Source: Deltaproteobacteria bacterium (GTDB taxonomy: Bacteria > Myxococcota_A > UBA796 > UBA9615). Taken from it: 40,194 nt of DNA. The notes below the pieces were generated by a model. That model had not been told where the DNA came from and did not search any database. It saw nothing but the letters and a program-made list of their open reading frames with translations. Below, piece by piece: positions 1 to 10,752 of the stretch (position 1 is its first letter; every line of letters begins with the position of its first letter). The translations under genes were made by a program, and so were the position numbers. Where the stretch lies: positions 1-40,194 of the forward strand of contig JAGSHC010000025.1 of NCBI GenBank assembly GCA_023954745.1. The letters are read 5' to 3'.

Positions 1-1018
1 GACCGGCATCGCGGGGATCACCGAGAGCGAATGGGTCTACATGAAGGCCCTGGCGGACACCTACGATCAGCCGGGAACGTTTACGGCCTTCAAGGCCTAT
101 GAGTGGACCTCCTACTTCTACGGCCATCGCAACGTGTACTTCGGGCCCGACGAAGCGGACCCGCCCATCGTGCACCACAACCAGGACAGCGACCTGGGCA
201 AGGACGACGAGCTCGCCCCCGCCGAGCTCGGCGACGCGCTCGGTGGGGTCACCGACTACATCGCGATTCCGCACTCCACCGCGTGGCCCACGGGCGACAC
301 CAACTATCACTGGGGCCCGGACAGCGACGAGCATCCCCACGACCACTACGGGGATCCGGGCCTGTGGCCCAACCAGCGCCTCGTCGAGCTCTACTCCACC
401 CATGGGAGCAGCGAGCATCATGACCCCGAGTACGCGGTGGATCAGGGACGGCCGGAGGCTCCAACCAACGACCCCATCGCCAAGGACATCATGGGGTACA
501 ACATCCGCCAGGCCCCCGAGAACTCGGGCAACTTCGTGCAGGACGCCCTGCGGGCGGGATGGCGCTTCGGCTTCATCGGCAGCTCGGACATGCACTACCT
601 CAGCCACATCGACCAGGCCTACACCCACGGGATCGCCGGGGTGCGGGCGGCCGAGTTGAGCCGAGAGGGCATCTGGCAGGGGCTCACCACCCGACGCACC
701 TGGGCGACCACGGGCGTCCGCATCGTCCTCCACTTCTCGGCGGGTCCGAGCGCGGGGGAGCGCGTGCCCATGGGCGGCGAGGTCTCGGCAGGTCCGACGG
801 AGCTCCGGGCGCGGGTGTTCGGCACGGCCGACATCGACTTCGTGCAGGTGATCAAGTTCGACGGGGCCGACTACCACGTGGCCCACGAACTCAAGCCCAA
901 GGGGCCCGACGCAGAGCTGACCTGGAACGACGAAGGCTCCGCCGGTCAGTTCTGGTACCTCAAGGTGCGGCAAGCCGACGGTGCCTATGCCTGGGCGTCC
1001 CCGATCTGGGTGAACTGA
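1..1018 (+). CDS. DUF3604-like / PHP-like protein, C-terminal part (5' truncated)
   Basis: The reading frame is open to the left edge (codons from base 2) and ends at TGA 1016-1018, so the true start lies outside the window and the ATG at 41 is probably internal. Visible motifs are KAYEWTS, a region rich in His and Asp, IPHS, and GFIGSSDMHYL followed by a Thr/Arg-rich stretch (GLTTRRTWATTG). These resemble DUF3604 proteins, whose YEWTS and SSDTH-type motifs are thought to bind metal in a PHP-like fold. The last ~100 residues look like a beta-sandwich. The substrate is unknown. It converges on the M28 peptidase gene with only 15 bases between stops. Family assignment is fairly good; function is not known. 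Confidence 0.65.
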   Translation, partial: TGIAGITESEWVYMKALADTYDQPGTFTAFKAYEWTSYFYGHRNVYFGPDEADPPIVHHNQDSDLGKDDELAPAELGDALGGVTDYIAIPHSTAWPTGDTNYHWGPDSDEHPHDHYGDPGLWPNQRLVELYSTHGSSEHHDPEYAVDQGRPEAPTNDPIAKDIMGYNIRQAPENSGNFVQDALRAGWRFGFIGSSDMHYLSHIDQAYTHGIAGVRAAELSREGIWQGLTTRRTWATTGVRIVLHFSAGPSAGERVPMGGEVSAGPTELRARVFGTADIDFVQVIKFDGADYHVAHELKPKGPDAELTWNDEGSAGQFWYLKVRQADGAYAWASPIWVN

Positions 1019-1033
1019 GCCCCTGCCCCGCGT

Positions 1034-2452
1034 CTACTGAGGGCGAATGGGCTCCTCGAGGTTCGCCAGAACCCAGGCGGCGGTGGCGAACACCCCGACG
1101 TTCTTTCGGAAGACGACAGGGTCGATCTTGTCGATGGTGTCCGCCTCGGTGTGGTGGATCGGCCAGTAGCCCGTCATGTCTTGTGACAAGCCGAACCCCG
1201 GGACGCCGAGGCGTGTCATCGGGCCGATGTCGGCGCCGGCGTAGCCCGGGGTGAGGCTGGTGGCGTCGAAGGCGGAGAGGGCCTGGGTCAGCGGGGTGAG
1301 GCGCGCCATCGCTTCGGGCCAGGCGGCCTCGTCTCGCTCCGTCGTTTCGTCGTCGAGGAGGGTGCGCAGGTCCAGCCGAAATCCCAGGGCAGTCCCGGCC
1401 CCGGTGTCGGACTCGAGCACGGCGAAGTGGGGCTCCTGCCCGTGGGCCTTCGCGTAGGCCTTCCCGCCGGCGAGGCCGTTCTCCTCGTTGGTGAACAGCA
1501 CCGCTCTCACCGTGCGCTTCGGGCGGACAGGCAGGCCCTTGATGATGCGCACCGTCTCCATGGCAGCGAGGCAGCCTGCGCCGTCGTCCTGGGCCCCTTG
1601 GCCGACATCCCAGCTGTCGAGATGACAGCCCACGACCACGATCTCATCGGGGTGCTCTGAACCGAGCACCTCACCGATGACGTTGGCCGACGGGGCCGGA
1701 TCACCCTCCGACGGGCTCAAGTGCAGCCGCAGCCGCGGAGTCGTGCCGCGCTCCTGGAGCCGGCGCAGCATCTCGGCTGCCTCGATGGTGATCGCGGCAG
1801 TGGGGATCGCGGGTGTTCCCTCTTCGTACCGCTGGTTGCCGGTGTGGGGTGTCTGCAGGGAGTGAGGGCCCACGGATCGGACCAGGGATGCCACGGCGCC
1901 CTTCTTGGCGGCGGCCACTGCCCCTCGCGTTCGGATCGGCACCGTCTCCCGGTACGACGTGAAGGGGAGGTCGTAGACCACGATGCGGCCCGTGACTTCG
2001 GGCTCGGGACGCCCCGCGAGGTCCTCGAGTGAGTCCACCACCAGGACGTCCGCTTCGAGACCGCCCTCGGGGGTCGCGATGGATCCGCCCAGGGCCAGCA
2101 GCTGTAGATCCATGGGGCGCGGTGTGATCAGGGACAGGCTGGCGTCCCCGCGGGTCCAGGTCGGGACGAGGACTTCTTCACCTCGCACGTTGTCGAGGCC
2201 ATCCTCGCGCATGAGCTCGAGCGCCCAGGCGATGGCCTGATCCAGCTGGGGTGAGCCAGAGAGGCGGTGGCCGATGCGGTCGCAGAGATGGACCAGACGC
2301 TCCCAACCCACATCCGTGGTCATCGCCTCGCCCGCGATGAGGGCGAGGGGATCGACGGGGGCCGGGGGGGCGGTCTTCTTTCGCTTGGCTCCCGCAGACG
2401 CGGGCAAGACCAGCGCGACGACGAGCAGCCCGAGGGCCAGCCGGATCCGCAC
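1034..2452 (-). CDS. Exported M28-family zinc peptidase (carboxypeptidase Q-like)
   Basis: The 472-residue protein starts with GTG at 2452, which shares one base with the TAG stop of the upstream gene (TAGTG), so translational coupling is likely. An Arg-flanked hydrophobic signal peptide (residues 4-21, LPASAGA) sends it across the inner membrane. Residues ~120-220 fit a PA-like insert. The M28 metal site is visible: GCHLDSWD (H277), QDDGAG (D289/D290), TNEENG (E323/E324), LESDTGAG (D349) and HHTEADT (H434). Known members are aminopeptidases or carboxypeptidases with two zinc ions. Length matches carboxypeptidase Q-like enzymes. An open frame continues upstream, but it lies antisense-like inside the previous gene and has no signal sequence, so the GTG start is preferred. 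Confidence 0.88.
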   Translation of the reverse strand: MRIRLALGLLVVALVLPASAGAKRKKTAPPAPVDPLALIAGEAMTTDVGWERLVHLCDRIGHRLSGSPQLDQAIAWALELMREDGLDNVRGEEVLVPTWTRGDASLSLITPRPMDLQLLALGGSIATPEGGLEADVLVVDSLEDLAGRPEPEVTGRIVVYDLPFTSYRETVPIRTRGAVAAAKKGAVASLVRSVGPHSLQTPHTGNQRYEEGTPAIPTAAITIEAAEMLRRLQERGTTPRLRLHLSPSEGDPAPSANVIGEVLGSEHPDEIVVVGCHLDSWDVGQGAQDDGAGCLAAMETVRIIKGLPVRPKRTVRAVLFTNEENGLAGGKAYAKAHGQEPHFAVLESDTGAGTALGFRLDLRTLLDDETTERDEAAWPEAMARLTPLTQALSAFDATSLTPGYAGADIGPMTRLGVPGFGLSQDMTGYWPIHHTEADTIDKIDPVVFRKNVGVFATAAWVLANLEEPIRPQ

Positions 2453-5043
2453 TACGGGTAGTAGCTCGGCCAGCGGAACTCGCCCCGGGTGTCCTTGGCG
2501 ATGCTCCGGTAGGTGCGGTCGGCTCGAGAGAAGCTCGACCCGGCGCTCTGGAACAGGGCGCTGGTCTTCCGAAGGTTCGTCATCGTGTTCTTGATGGTCG
2601 GCATGGCGCTGCTCGGGTTCGCCAGCGCATCCAGGTAGTCGGCCTCGTCTCGCGCGACGACGGCTAGGGACGCCTGGGCCTTCGCGAGCTCGGAGGTGGC
2701 AAACGTGCCGTCGGACTCGGCGGCCTTGTACTGGGCCACGTAGCTCCCATCGAACCAGGTGACCCCCCAAGACGACGCGCCGCTGACGTGTCCGAAGTAG
2801 TCCTTCGGCGCTACCTGGCGGCCACCCTGGTGGTGAGTGTGCTCGTGCACGCTGCGGTCGTACTCCCGCTTCGCGGAGAGGGCGGCGGTCTTGTCCGCTT
2901 CCATGCCGGCGTACAGGTCTTCCACCTCGGCCCGCAGCATGCCCAACTCGGTGTCGACGTTGGCGGTGGCTTCTTTCGCAGCGCCCTTCTTCTCGCCGCG
3001 GTAGATGACGCCGTCGCCACTGACCTGCGCGCGGTCGTCGATCTTGCTGACGATGGCTTCCCGGGCCACGGCCTTGGCGTCCTTGGCCAGCTTCAGCATG
3101 CGGAACTTCATGCTGTAGTTCCGGTCCATCTCCTGGGACCGCAAGTTCGACGACAAGTCCTGATAGTTCGTCCGGTCGCCGAGGATGCCCACGCGCGCGT
3201 CGCACTCCACCGCGATGCCTGCCGCCTCTGCGGCAATCTGCCCGGCGAGGGACGCGTCGTCGGCGGAGCTCTCCCACTCGTCGGCCCGTGCTTCGAGGGT
3301 GGACCAGCCGTCCTTCCCGAGGAAGGTCTTGTCGCCCGACAGCTCGGGGAACGAGGCGACGTCCCCCGAGATCACCTCGTGAATCACGGCGAGCCCCTTG
3401 CCGCCGGCGTCAGCCACGAACTCCGCGAGGGCCCCGCGGAGCGCGTCGGGGTTGCCCTTGGCTCCGGCCATGCGGTCGACGAGCCAGGCGGATCCGACCA
3501 TGGCGAGTCGGTCCCGGGCTGCCCCCCCGGTCACCCAGGCGACGAACTCCGCGATCTGCTTTTCGGAGAAGTCCGAGGTCACGGACCACTGGCCCGAGCT
3601 CTCGGCGTCGCCCCACGCTCCCCAGGTCGTGCCGCCGGTGGCCTGAGCCATGGCTTGCTGCGCGGCCGTCGCGGAGTCGCTCTTGACCCGGGTGCTGAGG
3701 GCATAGGTGGTGCCGTCGGCGTCGGTCTCTGCGGTGAGGCGGTTGCTCTCGTCGTGCTTGCCCAGCAGGGGAACCGAGACCCCCGTGTTGCTCTGACCGA
3801 CCTGTGTCTCCACGGTGGAGCCATCGGCGTAGCGCACGACCTTCTTGCCGGTGGTCCCGACGAACTCGAAGCGCATGCCGAGCACGCCGAGTCCTGCGCT
3901 GTCGTCGTGCTCCTTACCGGTCTCCATCCACATCAAGTCGCCGCCGCTCACCACTCCCTGCGAGAGCCAGGTGGACAGGGCGGCGTTGTGCTTGCGGTCG
4001 TTCGCTCGGAACCGGACGCCGAACGCATCCGCGCGCCGGTTCGTGTCGCCCATGGAGAGCTTGAGCATCCCCATCACGCTGCCCGAGAAGGTGGTCTTGA
4101 GTGAGCTGTCGCGCTTCACCACGAGCATGTAGTACTCGCCCTGGCGCTTGACGGTCCACCCGGAGCCAGAGGTCGCTTTCACGCCCGCTCCGCCCGTGAA
4201 TTGGCCTGCCTTGGCGCTGAGGCTGATGCTGCCGCTCATCTCGCTGCTGCTGCCCATGGACTCGCCGTCGCCGAGCTCATTGACCTTCGTCAGGCTGGCG
4301 ATGAAGGCGTCGTCGGCTTCGGAGAAGGCGGCGCGGAAGGTGACCGCCTCCGCTTCCGACCCGAAGCACTGGGTCCCGCCGCGGTTGGCGCTCGCGCTGC
4401 CCCCGGCAGAGCCGCCGAAGGCTGCCTTGGTGGCGCCGCCGGCCGCGCCGACGGACGCGTCGTAGTCCCAGTCGACCTCCCAGACACCATCCACCTCGCG
4501 GGGGGCCGAGGTCTTGCGCCCCATGCTCAGGCTCCCGGAGATCGAGCCGCCCTTGCTCTGGGCCTTGCCGTTGGCGGCCAGGCCTTGCACGCGGCCCTGC
4601 TCGTCGACGTTGACGCTGCCGCCTCCGCCGCCGCCCGTGCCGCCCTTCGTGTAGCTCCCGTTGGCGCCGAGGGACTCGATGCTGCCGTCGTCTCGCAGGT
4701 CCACCGAGGCGCCGCCCGAGCCGGAGGTGCCGCCGGCGCTGTGCCCTGCGCTGACGGACGCCTTCTTCTCCTTGGCGTTGACGGTGGTCGCGCCGGAGGT
4801 CTTCGCCTCCACGTTTCCGAGGGAGTCTTCCTTCTTCTTCGCGCCCTTGATCGTGAGATCGCCCTTGCTCTTGCTGAGCTGGGCCGGCGTCGTGGAGGGA
4901 TTCGCGTCCGCATAGGCGGACTGCGGGCTGTTCGCGTCCATGCCGTCGGCGAACGAGGCGCGCTTGGCGGGCTCGTTGGTCGGCGCGGGAGCGGTCGTCG
5001 TGCTCGTACTGGTGCTGGTGCGAACTGCCCGTGCGTTGCCCAT
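2452..5043 (-). CDS. Large Gly/Ser/Ala-rich protein of unknown function (863 aa)
   Basis: I do not recognise this family. ATG 5043 is preceded by a strong AGGAGG four bases upstream. There is no signal peptide or membrane segment. Residues 1-60 are low complexity (Ser/Thr/Pro/Ala) and look disordered. Residues ~112-166 hold two related ~25-residue beta-type units (VDLRDDGSIESLGANGSY and VNVDEQGRVQGLAANGKA) separated by a run of glycines. The middle is rich in G, S and T with short beta-like strands (GSISLSAKAGQFTGGAGVKA). The last ~300 residues turn more helical and charged (LKLAKDAKAVAREAIVSKI). It sits 31 bases after the DsbD-alpha-like gene and overlaps the M28 peptidase start. It could be a secreted effector or structural protein exported by a non-Sec route; that is speculation. 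Confidence 0.75.
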   Translation of the reverse strand: MGNARAVRTSTSTSTTTAPAPTNEPAKRASFADGMDANSPQSAYADANPSTTPAQLSKSKGDLTIKGAKKKEDSLGNVEAKTSGATTVNAKEKKASVSAGHSAGGTSGSGGASVDLRDDGSIESLGANGSYTKGGTGGGGGGSVNVDEQGRVQGLAANGKAQSKGGSISGSLSMGRKTSAPREVDGVWEVDWDYDASVGAAGGATKAAFGGSAGGSASANRGGTQCFGSEAEAVTFRAAFSEADDAFIASLTKVNELGDGESMGSSSEMSGSISLSAKAGQFTGGAGVKATSGSGWTVKRQGEYYMLVVKRDSSLKTTFSGSVMGMLKLSMGDTNRRADAFGVRFRANDRKHNAALSTWLSQGVVSGGDLMWMETGKEHDDSAGLGVLGMRFEFVGTTGKKVVRYADGSTVETQVGQSNTGVSVPLLGKHDESNRLTAETDADGTTYALSTRVKSDSATAAQQAMAQATGGTTWGAWGDAESSGQWSVTSDFSEKQIAEFVAWVTGGAARDRLAMVGSAWLVDRMAGAKGNPDALRGALAEFVADAGGKGLAVIHEVISGDVASFPELSGDKTFLGKDGWSTLEARADEWESSADDASLAGQIAAEAAGIAVECDARVGILGDRTNYQDLSSNLRSQEMDRNYSMKFRMLKLAKDAKAVAREAIVSKIDDRAQVSGDGVIYRGEKKGAAKEATANVDTELGMLRAEVEDLYAGMEADKTAALSAKREYDRSVHEHTHHQGGRQVAPKDYFGHVSGASSWGVTWFDGSYVAQYKAAESDGTFATSELAKAQASLAVVARDEADYLDALANPSSAMPTIKNTMTNLRKTSALFQSAGSSFSRADRTYRSIAKDTRGEFRWPSYYP

Positions 5044-5074
5044 GGGTCCTCCTGGAACGGGAATCGTACCGGGT

Positions 5075-5575
5075 TCAGCGAACCGGTAGTGGCTTCTTCT
5101 CTGGTGGCGGGGAGGCGTCCAGCACCCGGATCGAGACCGGAAGCTGTTGCCGGAGCGTCGAGGCGCAGAAGTCGGCGGTGCAGCGCTGCCAGATCACCGT
5201 GCTGAGGAGGCTGTGGCTCCCCAGCGGTGCGTCGGCCCCCACGGTCACGGGAATGGAGACCTCTACCCGTCCGCGGTGGCCCGTGCTGCCGCCGAGCGTC
5301 GTGGGCTCTGGCGTCTCCCCGACTCCCCAGGTGACTCCTTCGGGGCCGTCCTTCAACGTCCACGAGAGCGGGGTTCCCTTTGCGCCGGGGGCCACGAGCC
5401 AAGAGCTCGGTGGCACCTCGATGACGAGTCGCGCGTGCATGGTCTCACCCCGCCGCCCGTCTGGGACGATGAGCGACATGCTGGGCTCGTCGGCGTGGGC
5501 CTCACGCGCGCGCGTGAGTAACGAGGTTCCCACGAGGCACACGAGAGCGAACCCGACGAGCGCTGCTCTGCGCAT
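5075..5575 (-). CDS. Exported DsbD-alpha-like domain protein
   Basis: 166 residues with an N-terminal signal sequence (hydrophobic residues 4-20, cleavage probably near AHADE). The mature part reads as one immunoglobulin-like domain. Its signature is IWQRCTADFCA, with C132 and C137 placed like the cysteine pair in the N-terminal domain of DsbD and DsbC-corrector-like proteins (pattern Y/W-Q-x-C-x-x-x-x-C). Such domains pass electrons from the membrane to periplasmic partners. The membrane part and thioredoxin-like C-terminal domain of full DsbD are absent, so this is a stand-alone version. The ATG overlaps the pyrophosphatase TGA by one base (TGATG). The substrate is unknown; the neighbouring exported peptidase is a possible partner, but only by proximity. 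Confidence 0.7.
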   Translation of the reverse strand: MRRAALVGFALVCLVGTSLLTRAREAHADEPSMSLIVPDGRRGETMHARLVIEVPPSSWLVAPGAKGTPLSWTLKDGPEGVTWGVGETPEPTTLGGSTGHRGRVEVSIPVTVGADAPLGSHSLLSTVIWQRCTADFCASTLRQQLPVSIRVLDASPPPEKKPLPVR

Positions 5576-6126
5576 CAGGTGGCGCTCCGCAGCTCGTCCT
5601 CGCGCGCGAGGTAGTCAGCCAGCGCGGTCTCGACCGTCTCCCAGGCCTTGTAGGCCCCAAAGAAGTCATCGACGACGACGGTCTTCTGCTCGAGGGCCTT
5701 GTACTCCTCGAAGAACCGGCGCATCTCGCGAAGGAGGTGGGGGGGCAACGCACCGACGTCGGTGTAGTCGGCGACGGACGGATCATCGACGTGGACCGCG
5801 ATGATCTTGTCGTCCATGTCGCCCTCGTCCTGCATGCGCATCACGCCGATGGGGCGAACCGCCATCATCGACAGGGGCACGACGGGCTCGCTACAGAGAA
5901 CGAGGACGTCCAGTGGGTCCTTGTCGTCGCACCAGGTGCGGGGCAGGAATCCATAGTTGGCGGGGTAGATCACCGAGCTGTAGAGGATCCGGTCGACCTT
6001 GAGGAGGCCGGTGGGCTTGTCCAGCTCGTACTTGACCTTGCTGCCCCTGGGGATCTCGACGACGGCGTTGACGATGCGTCGGCCACGATCGAGAGGATTC
6101 GGGAGGTCGTGCCAGGGATGTGCCAT
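5575..6126 (-). CDS. ppa: Family I inorganic pyrophosphatase
   Basis: 183 residues, a usual length for soluble bacterial family I enzymes. It hydrolyses pyrophosphate to two phosphates in the cytoplasm and so pulls biosynthetic reactions forward. The signature DKDPLDVLV (D68, D70, D73) holds the metal ligands, where many members have [23 protein letters not shown] supplies the early basic and acidic active-site residues, and DMDDKI (103-108) matches the second acidic cluster. [12 protein letters not shown] is also typical. The gene leads a minus-strand set and overlaps the next gene by one base. Its partners there (exported redox domain, unknown large protein, peptidase) have no obvious link to pyrophosphate metabolism. 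Confidence 0.96.
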   Translation of the reverse strand: MAHPWHDLPNPLDRGRRIVNAVVEIPRGSKVKYELDKPTGLLKVDRILYSSVIYPANYGFLPRTWCDDKDPLDVLVLCSEPVVPLSMMAVRPIGVMRMQDEGDMDDKIIAVHVDDPSVADYTDVGALPPHLLREMRRFFEEYKALEQKTVVVDDFFGAYKAWETVETALADYLAREDELRSAT

Positions 6127-6186
6127 GGGGCGAGGGTAGCGGCTGGGGGCGGTGCCCGGCCTGAGAGGGGGACCGGCCGATGGGAG

Positions 6187-6201
6187 CCGAGGGCCGCTCG
6201 G
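6187..6201 (-). terminator. Short hairpin just after the TSP3/vWA gene
   Basis: CCGAG-GGCCG-CTCGG forms a perfect 5-bp stem immediately downstream of the lipoprotein stop codon. There is no T-run, so it may only be a weak terminator or a 3'-end stabilising hairpin ahead of ppa. Confidence 0.25.
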
Positions 6202-7995
6202 TCAGGAAGCACTCACGACAAAGCTGAGGTCCCACTCGGCCAGCACGACTCCGCCATCGCCCAGGAGCTGCACTGGAACCACGTAGACGATGTCGCTGAA
6301 CATGGTGGCCACCGCGTCCGGGGTGGGCTCGAGCGTGATGGTGAACGTGACCGTGTTCAGGGCGGGGACGTCGTACATGACCGACGGCGACACGCTCACG
6401 ATCGCGCCGTCAGGGTCCGTGGCCACCATCTCGAGGTCGTAGGTGACGTTGGCGGTGAACTCTTCGATGCCCGCGACGACCTGGTCGACGATGGCCGAGC
6501 TGCCGCTGCTGTAGACCATCCACTCTCCGGCGTCGGCGCTGCCGTTGCCGTTGAAGTCGAGCCAGCTGTCGGTGAACTGAGCCACCATCTCCATGGCCGG
6601 GATGGGGTCGCCGGTCACCGCGGCGACGCCGATGGCCTTCGCGTTGATGTCCGAGAGCGCGGAGCTCAGCATCGGGGCGGAGGCATCGGGGAAGCAGCCG
6701 GTGGGGGGCACCGAACCTTTCGGTCCCTCGCCGTAGGGCGGGAACGCGTTGCGGACCGTCGCGTCCGAGCTGTAGACGAGAATCGGTACCGCGCCCGGGC
6801 GGTAGGCGTTGCCGCCGAGGCTGCCGGTCCCGGTGACGCCAGGGTTGTAGGTGCCGATGACGTTGCCGCCGAAGGCGTCGGTGGGGCTCGCGACGAAGGG
6901 CTGCACGTCGGTGTCGGGGTCGAAGATGCCGTCGCAGTCCATGTCGTAGCCCGCGCCGGAGGCCGCCTGATACAGAGCCTCGATCGTGGACTCGGTCCAG
7001 TCGTCGCCGCCGCCAGCCACGAGGGCACCGAGGGCCGCCTGCGCCGCGGAGAGGTCCGTGGTCTGCTGCATGCGGCGCTTGAAGGGCAGGTCGTCGCCGG
7101 AGCCCATGCCGTAGCCGGGGTCGACACCCGGGGCCGTGTAGTTGTAGTCGTCGAAGCTGCCGACGCCGTAGGTGAGGTCCGGGATGAGGGCGTCCAGCTC
7201 GCCGGCCACGTCGGCGAAGTTGTCTGCGACGTCGTCGAGGGTCCCCTGCATGGAGCCCGTCTCGTCCAGGAGGAACATGATGTCGCCCATCTGGATGGCG
7301 GTGTCGAAGGTCACCTCCACGACGTTGACCTCGTAGCCGCTCACCTGGATGCCGTTGGTGCCGACGCACACGTCGTCGGGGTCGGTGGGGTCCGAACCAC
7401 ACATCTGCTCCTGCATGTCGGTCCAGCCGTCACCGTCGGTGTCGCTGCTGCCCGGGTCGGTGCCCGCGGCGACCTCCTCGTCGTCCGGCACGCCGTCGTT
7501 GTCGGAGTCCGTGTCGTTGGCGTCGGGGATGCCGTCGCCATCGGAGTCGCCGGTGCCCTCGTCCTCGTTGGAAATGCCGTCGCCATCGACGTCGTCGTCT
7601 TCGCCGTCCGGGGTGCCGTCGCCGTCGGCGTCCGTGTCGAGGTAGTCCGGGACGCCGTCGCCGTCCGTGTCGTCGTAGCCCTCCATGGCGTCGGGGATCC
7701 CGTCACCGTCGGAGTCGGGGTCGAGGTAGTTGGGGATGCCGTCGCCGTCAGCGTCTCCGTCGCCCTCGACCTCGTCGGGGATGCCGTCGCCGTCGGCGTC
7801 GCCCTCTACGGGCTCTCCCGTCGCGTCGTCGTCGTCGCCCGACGCGTCGTCGTCGTCGCCACCTCCGAAGAGGTCGTCGTCGTCGCCGGCGCCGCCCTCG
7901 GGGCCATTCACGAAGCCAATGGGTTCGCCGTAGCACCCGCCCAACAGGCTGAGCGCGGCAAGAAGGGCGAAGAGGCGGGACGCGGTGGCAGGCAT
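6202..7995 (-). CDS. Lipoprotein with TSP3-like calcium repeats and a vWA domain
   Basis: 597 residues from ATG 7995, preceded by GGAG about eight bases upstream; an alternative ATG at 8016 would add seven residues. Residues 1-21 form a lipoprotein signal with lipobox LLGGC (C21). An Asp-rich linker (38-57) follows, then about nine DxDGDGxxD units (66-193) of thrombospondin type-3 kind, which normally bind calcium. The von Willebrand A domain begins near 235 with MIDAS motif DETGS (244-248) and a later acidic, Cys-containing insert. The last ~100 residues resemble a beta-sandwich. Such proteins are typically surface or periplasmic ligand-binding or adhesive proteins. It is transcribed divergently from lon and precedes ppa by 75 bases. 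Confidence 0.85.
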   Translation of the reverse strand: MPATASRLFALLAALSLLGGCYGEPIGFVNGPEGGAGDDDDLFGGGDDDDASGDDDDATGEPVEGDADGDGIPDEVEGDGDADGDGIPNYLDPDSDGDGIPDAMEGYDDTDGDGVPDYLDTDADGDGTPDGEDDDVDGDGISNEDEGTGDSDGDGIPDANDTDSDNDGVPDDEEVAAGTDPGSSDTDGDGWTDMQEQMCGSDPTDPDDVCVGTNGIQVSGYEVNVVEVTFDTAIQMGDIMFLLDETGSMQGTLDDVADNFADVAGELDALIPDLTYGVGSFDDYNYTAPGVDPGYGMGSGDDLPFKRRMQQTTDLSAAQAALGALVAGGGDDWTESTIEALYQAASGAGYDMDCDGIFDPDTDVQPFVASPTDAFGGNVIGTYNPGVTGTGSLGGNAYRPGAVPILVYSSDATVRNAFPPYGEGPKGSVPPTGCFPDASAPMLSSALSDINAKAIGVAAVTGDPIPAMEMVAQFTDSWLDFNGNGSADAGEWMVYSSGSSAIVDQVVAGIEEFTANVTYDLEMVATDPDGAIVSVSPSVMYDVPALNTVTFTITLEPTPDAVATMFSDIVYVVPVQLLGDGGVVLAEWDLSFVVSAS

Positions 7996-8009
7996 GGCGG
8001 GCTCCGTTC

Positions 8010-8023
8010 GACTCATTGGAGTC
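8010..8023. promoter_or_regulatory. Perfect inverted repeat GACTC-ATTG-GAGTC
   Basis: A 5-bp inverted repeat with a 4-base spacer lies just upstream of the TSP3/vWA start in the 293-bp divergent region shared with lon. It could be an operator half-site pair or a small hairpin in the lipoprotein leader. No regulator can be named. Confidence 0.25.
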
Positions 8024-8091
8024 TACGGTGCACAGCCTGACATTCCCTTGACAACGAGCCCAGGCATAAGCCGGCAACAACTCGGTAACAA

Positions 8092-8174
8092 GGAGGGGTC
8101 ACAAGGGCCGAGGACCCCTTCGTTGGTTGGGTTCTCCCTCCACATTGCCCGCCCCCCCCATGCGGTGGGCGGGC
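8092..8174 (+). promoter_or_regulatory. Structured leader upstream of lon (two hairpins)
   Basis: Two inverted repeats lie in the untranslated region before lon. The first pairs GGAGGGGTC (8092-8100) with GACCCCTTC (8113-8121), giving a 9-bp stem with one G-T pair; it would hide an AAGGAGG element that has no start codon at usable distance. The second pairs GCCCGCCC (8147-8154) with GGGCGGGC (8167-8174). A TTGACA at 8048-8053 could be a -35 element, but no convincing -10 follows at the right distance. The rest of 7996-8288 shows no gene. Confidence 0.35.
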
Positions 8175-8288
8175 TGGCCTCCAGGCGGGTGGCTGGCCCT
8201 GCGGACTCCTCCGAACGGTCAGGAATCGCGTGACACCTCGCTGTTGGGACCAACGGTGTTCTCATCGCACTGCCAGAGGAGTCACTCA

Positions 8289-10667
<2,379 letters not shown>

Positions 10668-10699
10668 CCCGTAGGTCTCGGCGAGTCCAGAGCAAGAGA

Positions 10700-10730
10700 A
10701 AGCCTGCGTCGCTCCATGCGGCGCAGGCTT
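10700..10730. terminator. Terminator between lon and the RND-type gene
   Basis: A 13-base arm AAGCCTGCGTCGC pairs with GCGGCGCAGGCTT across a TCCAT loop, with one mismatch-like T-G position. It lies between convergent genes and has short A and T tracts on both sides, so it can serve both strands. Confidence 0.75.
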
Positions 10731-10752
10731 CTTGCGTGGGGCCTGCCTTCGC

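Noticed and set aside
5737-8040. Plus-strand open frame of ~770 codons opposite ppa and the TSP3/vWA gene
   Set aside because: Repetitive Val/Gly/Asp composition comes from reading the Asp-rich repeats backwards; the minus-strand genes are supported by motifs and ribosome sites.
8048-8053. TTGACA as a complete sigma-70 promoter for lon
   Set aside because: No acceptable -10 hexamer lies 15-19 bases downstream, so it is only mentioned as a possible element.
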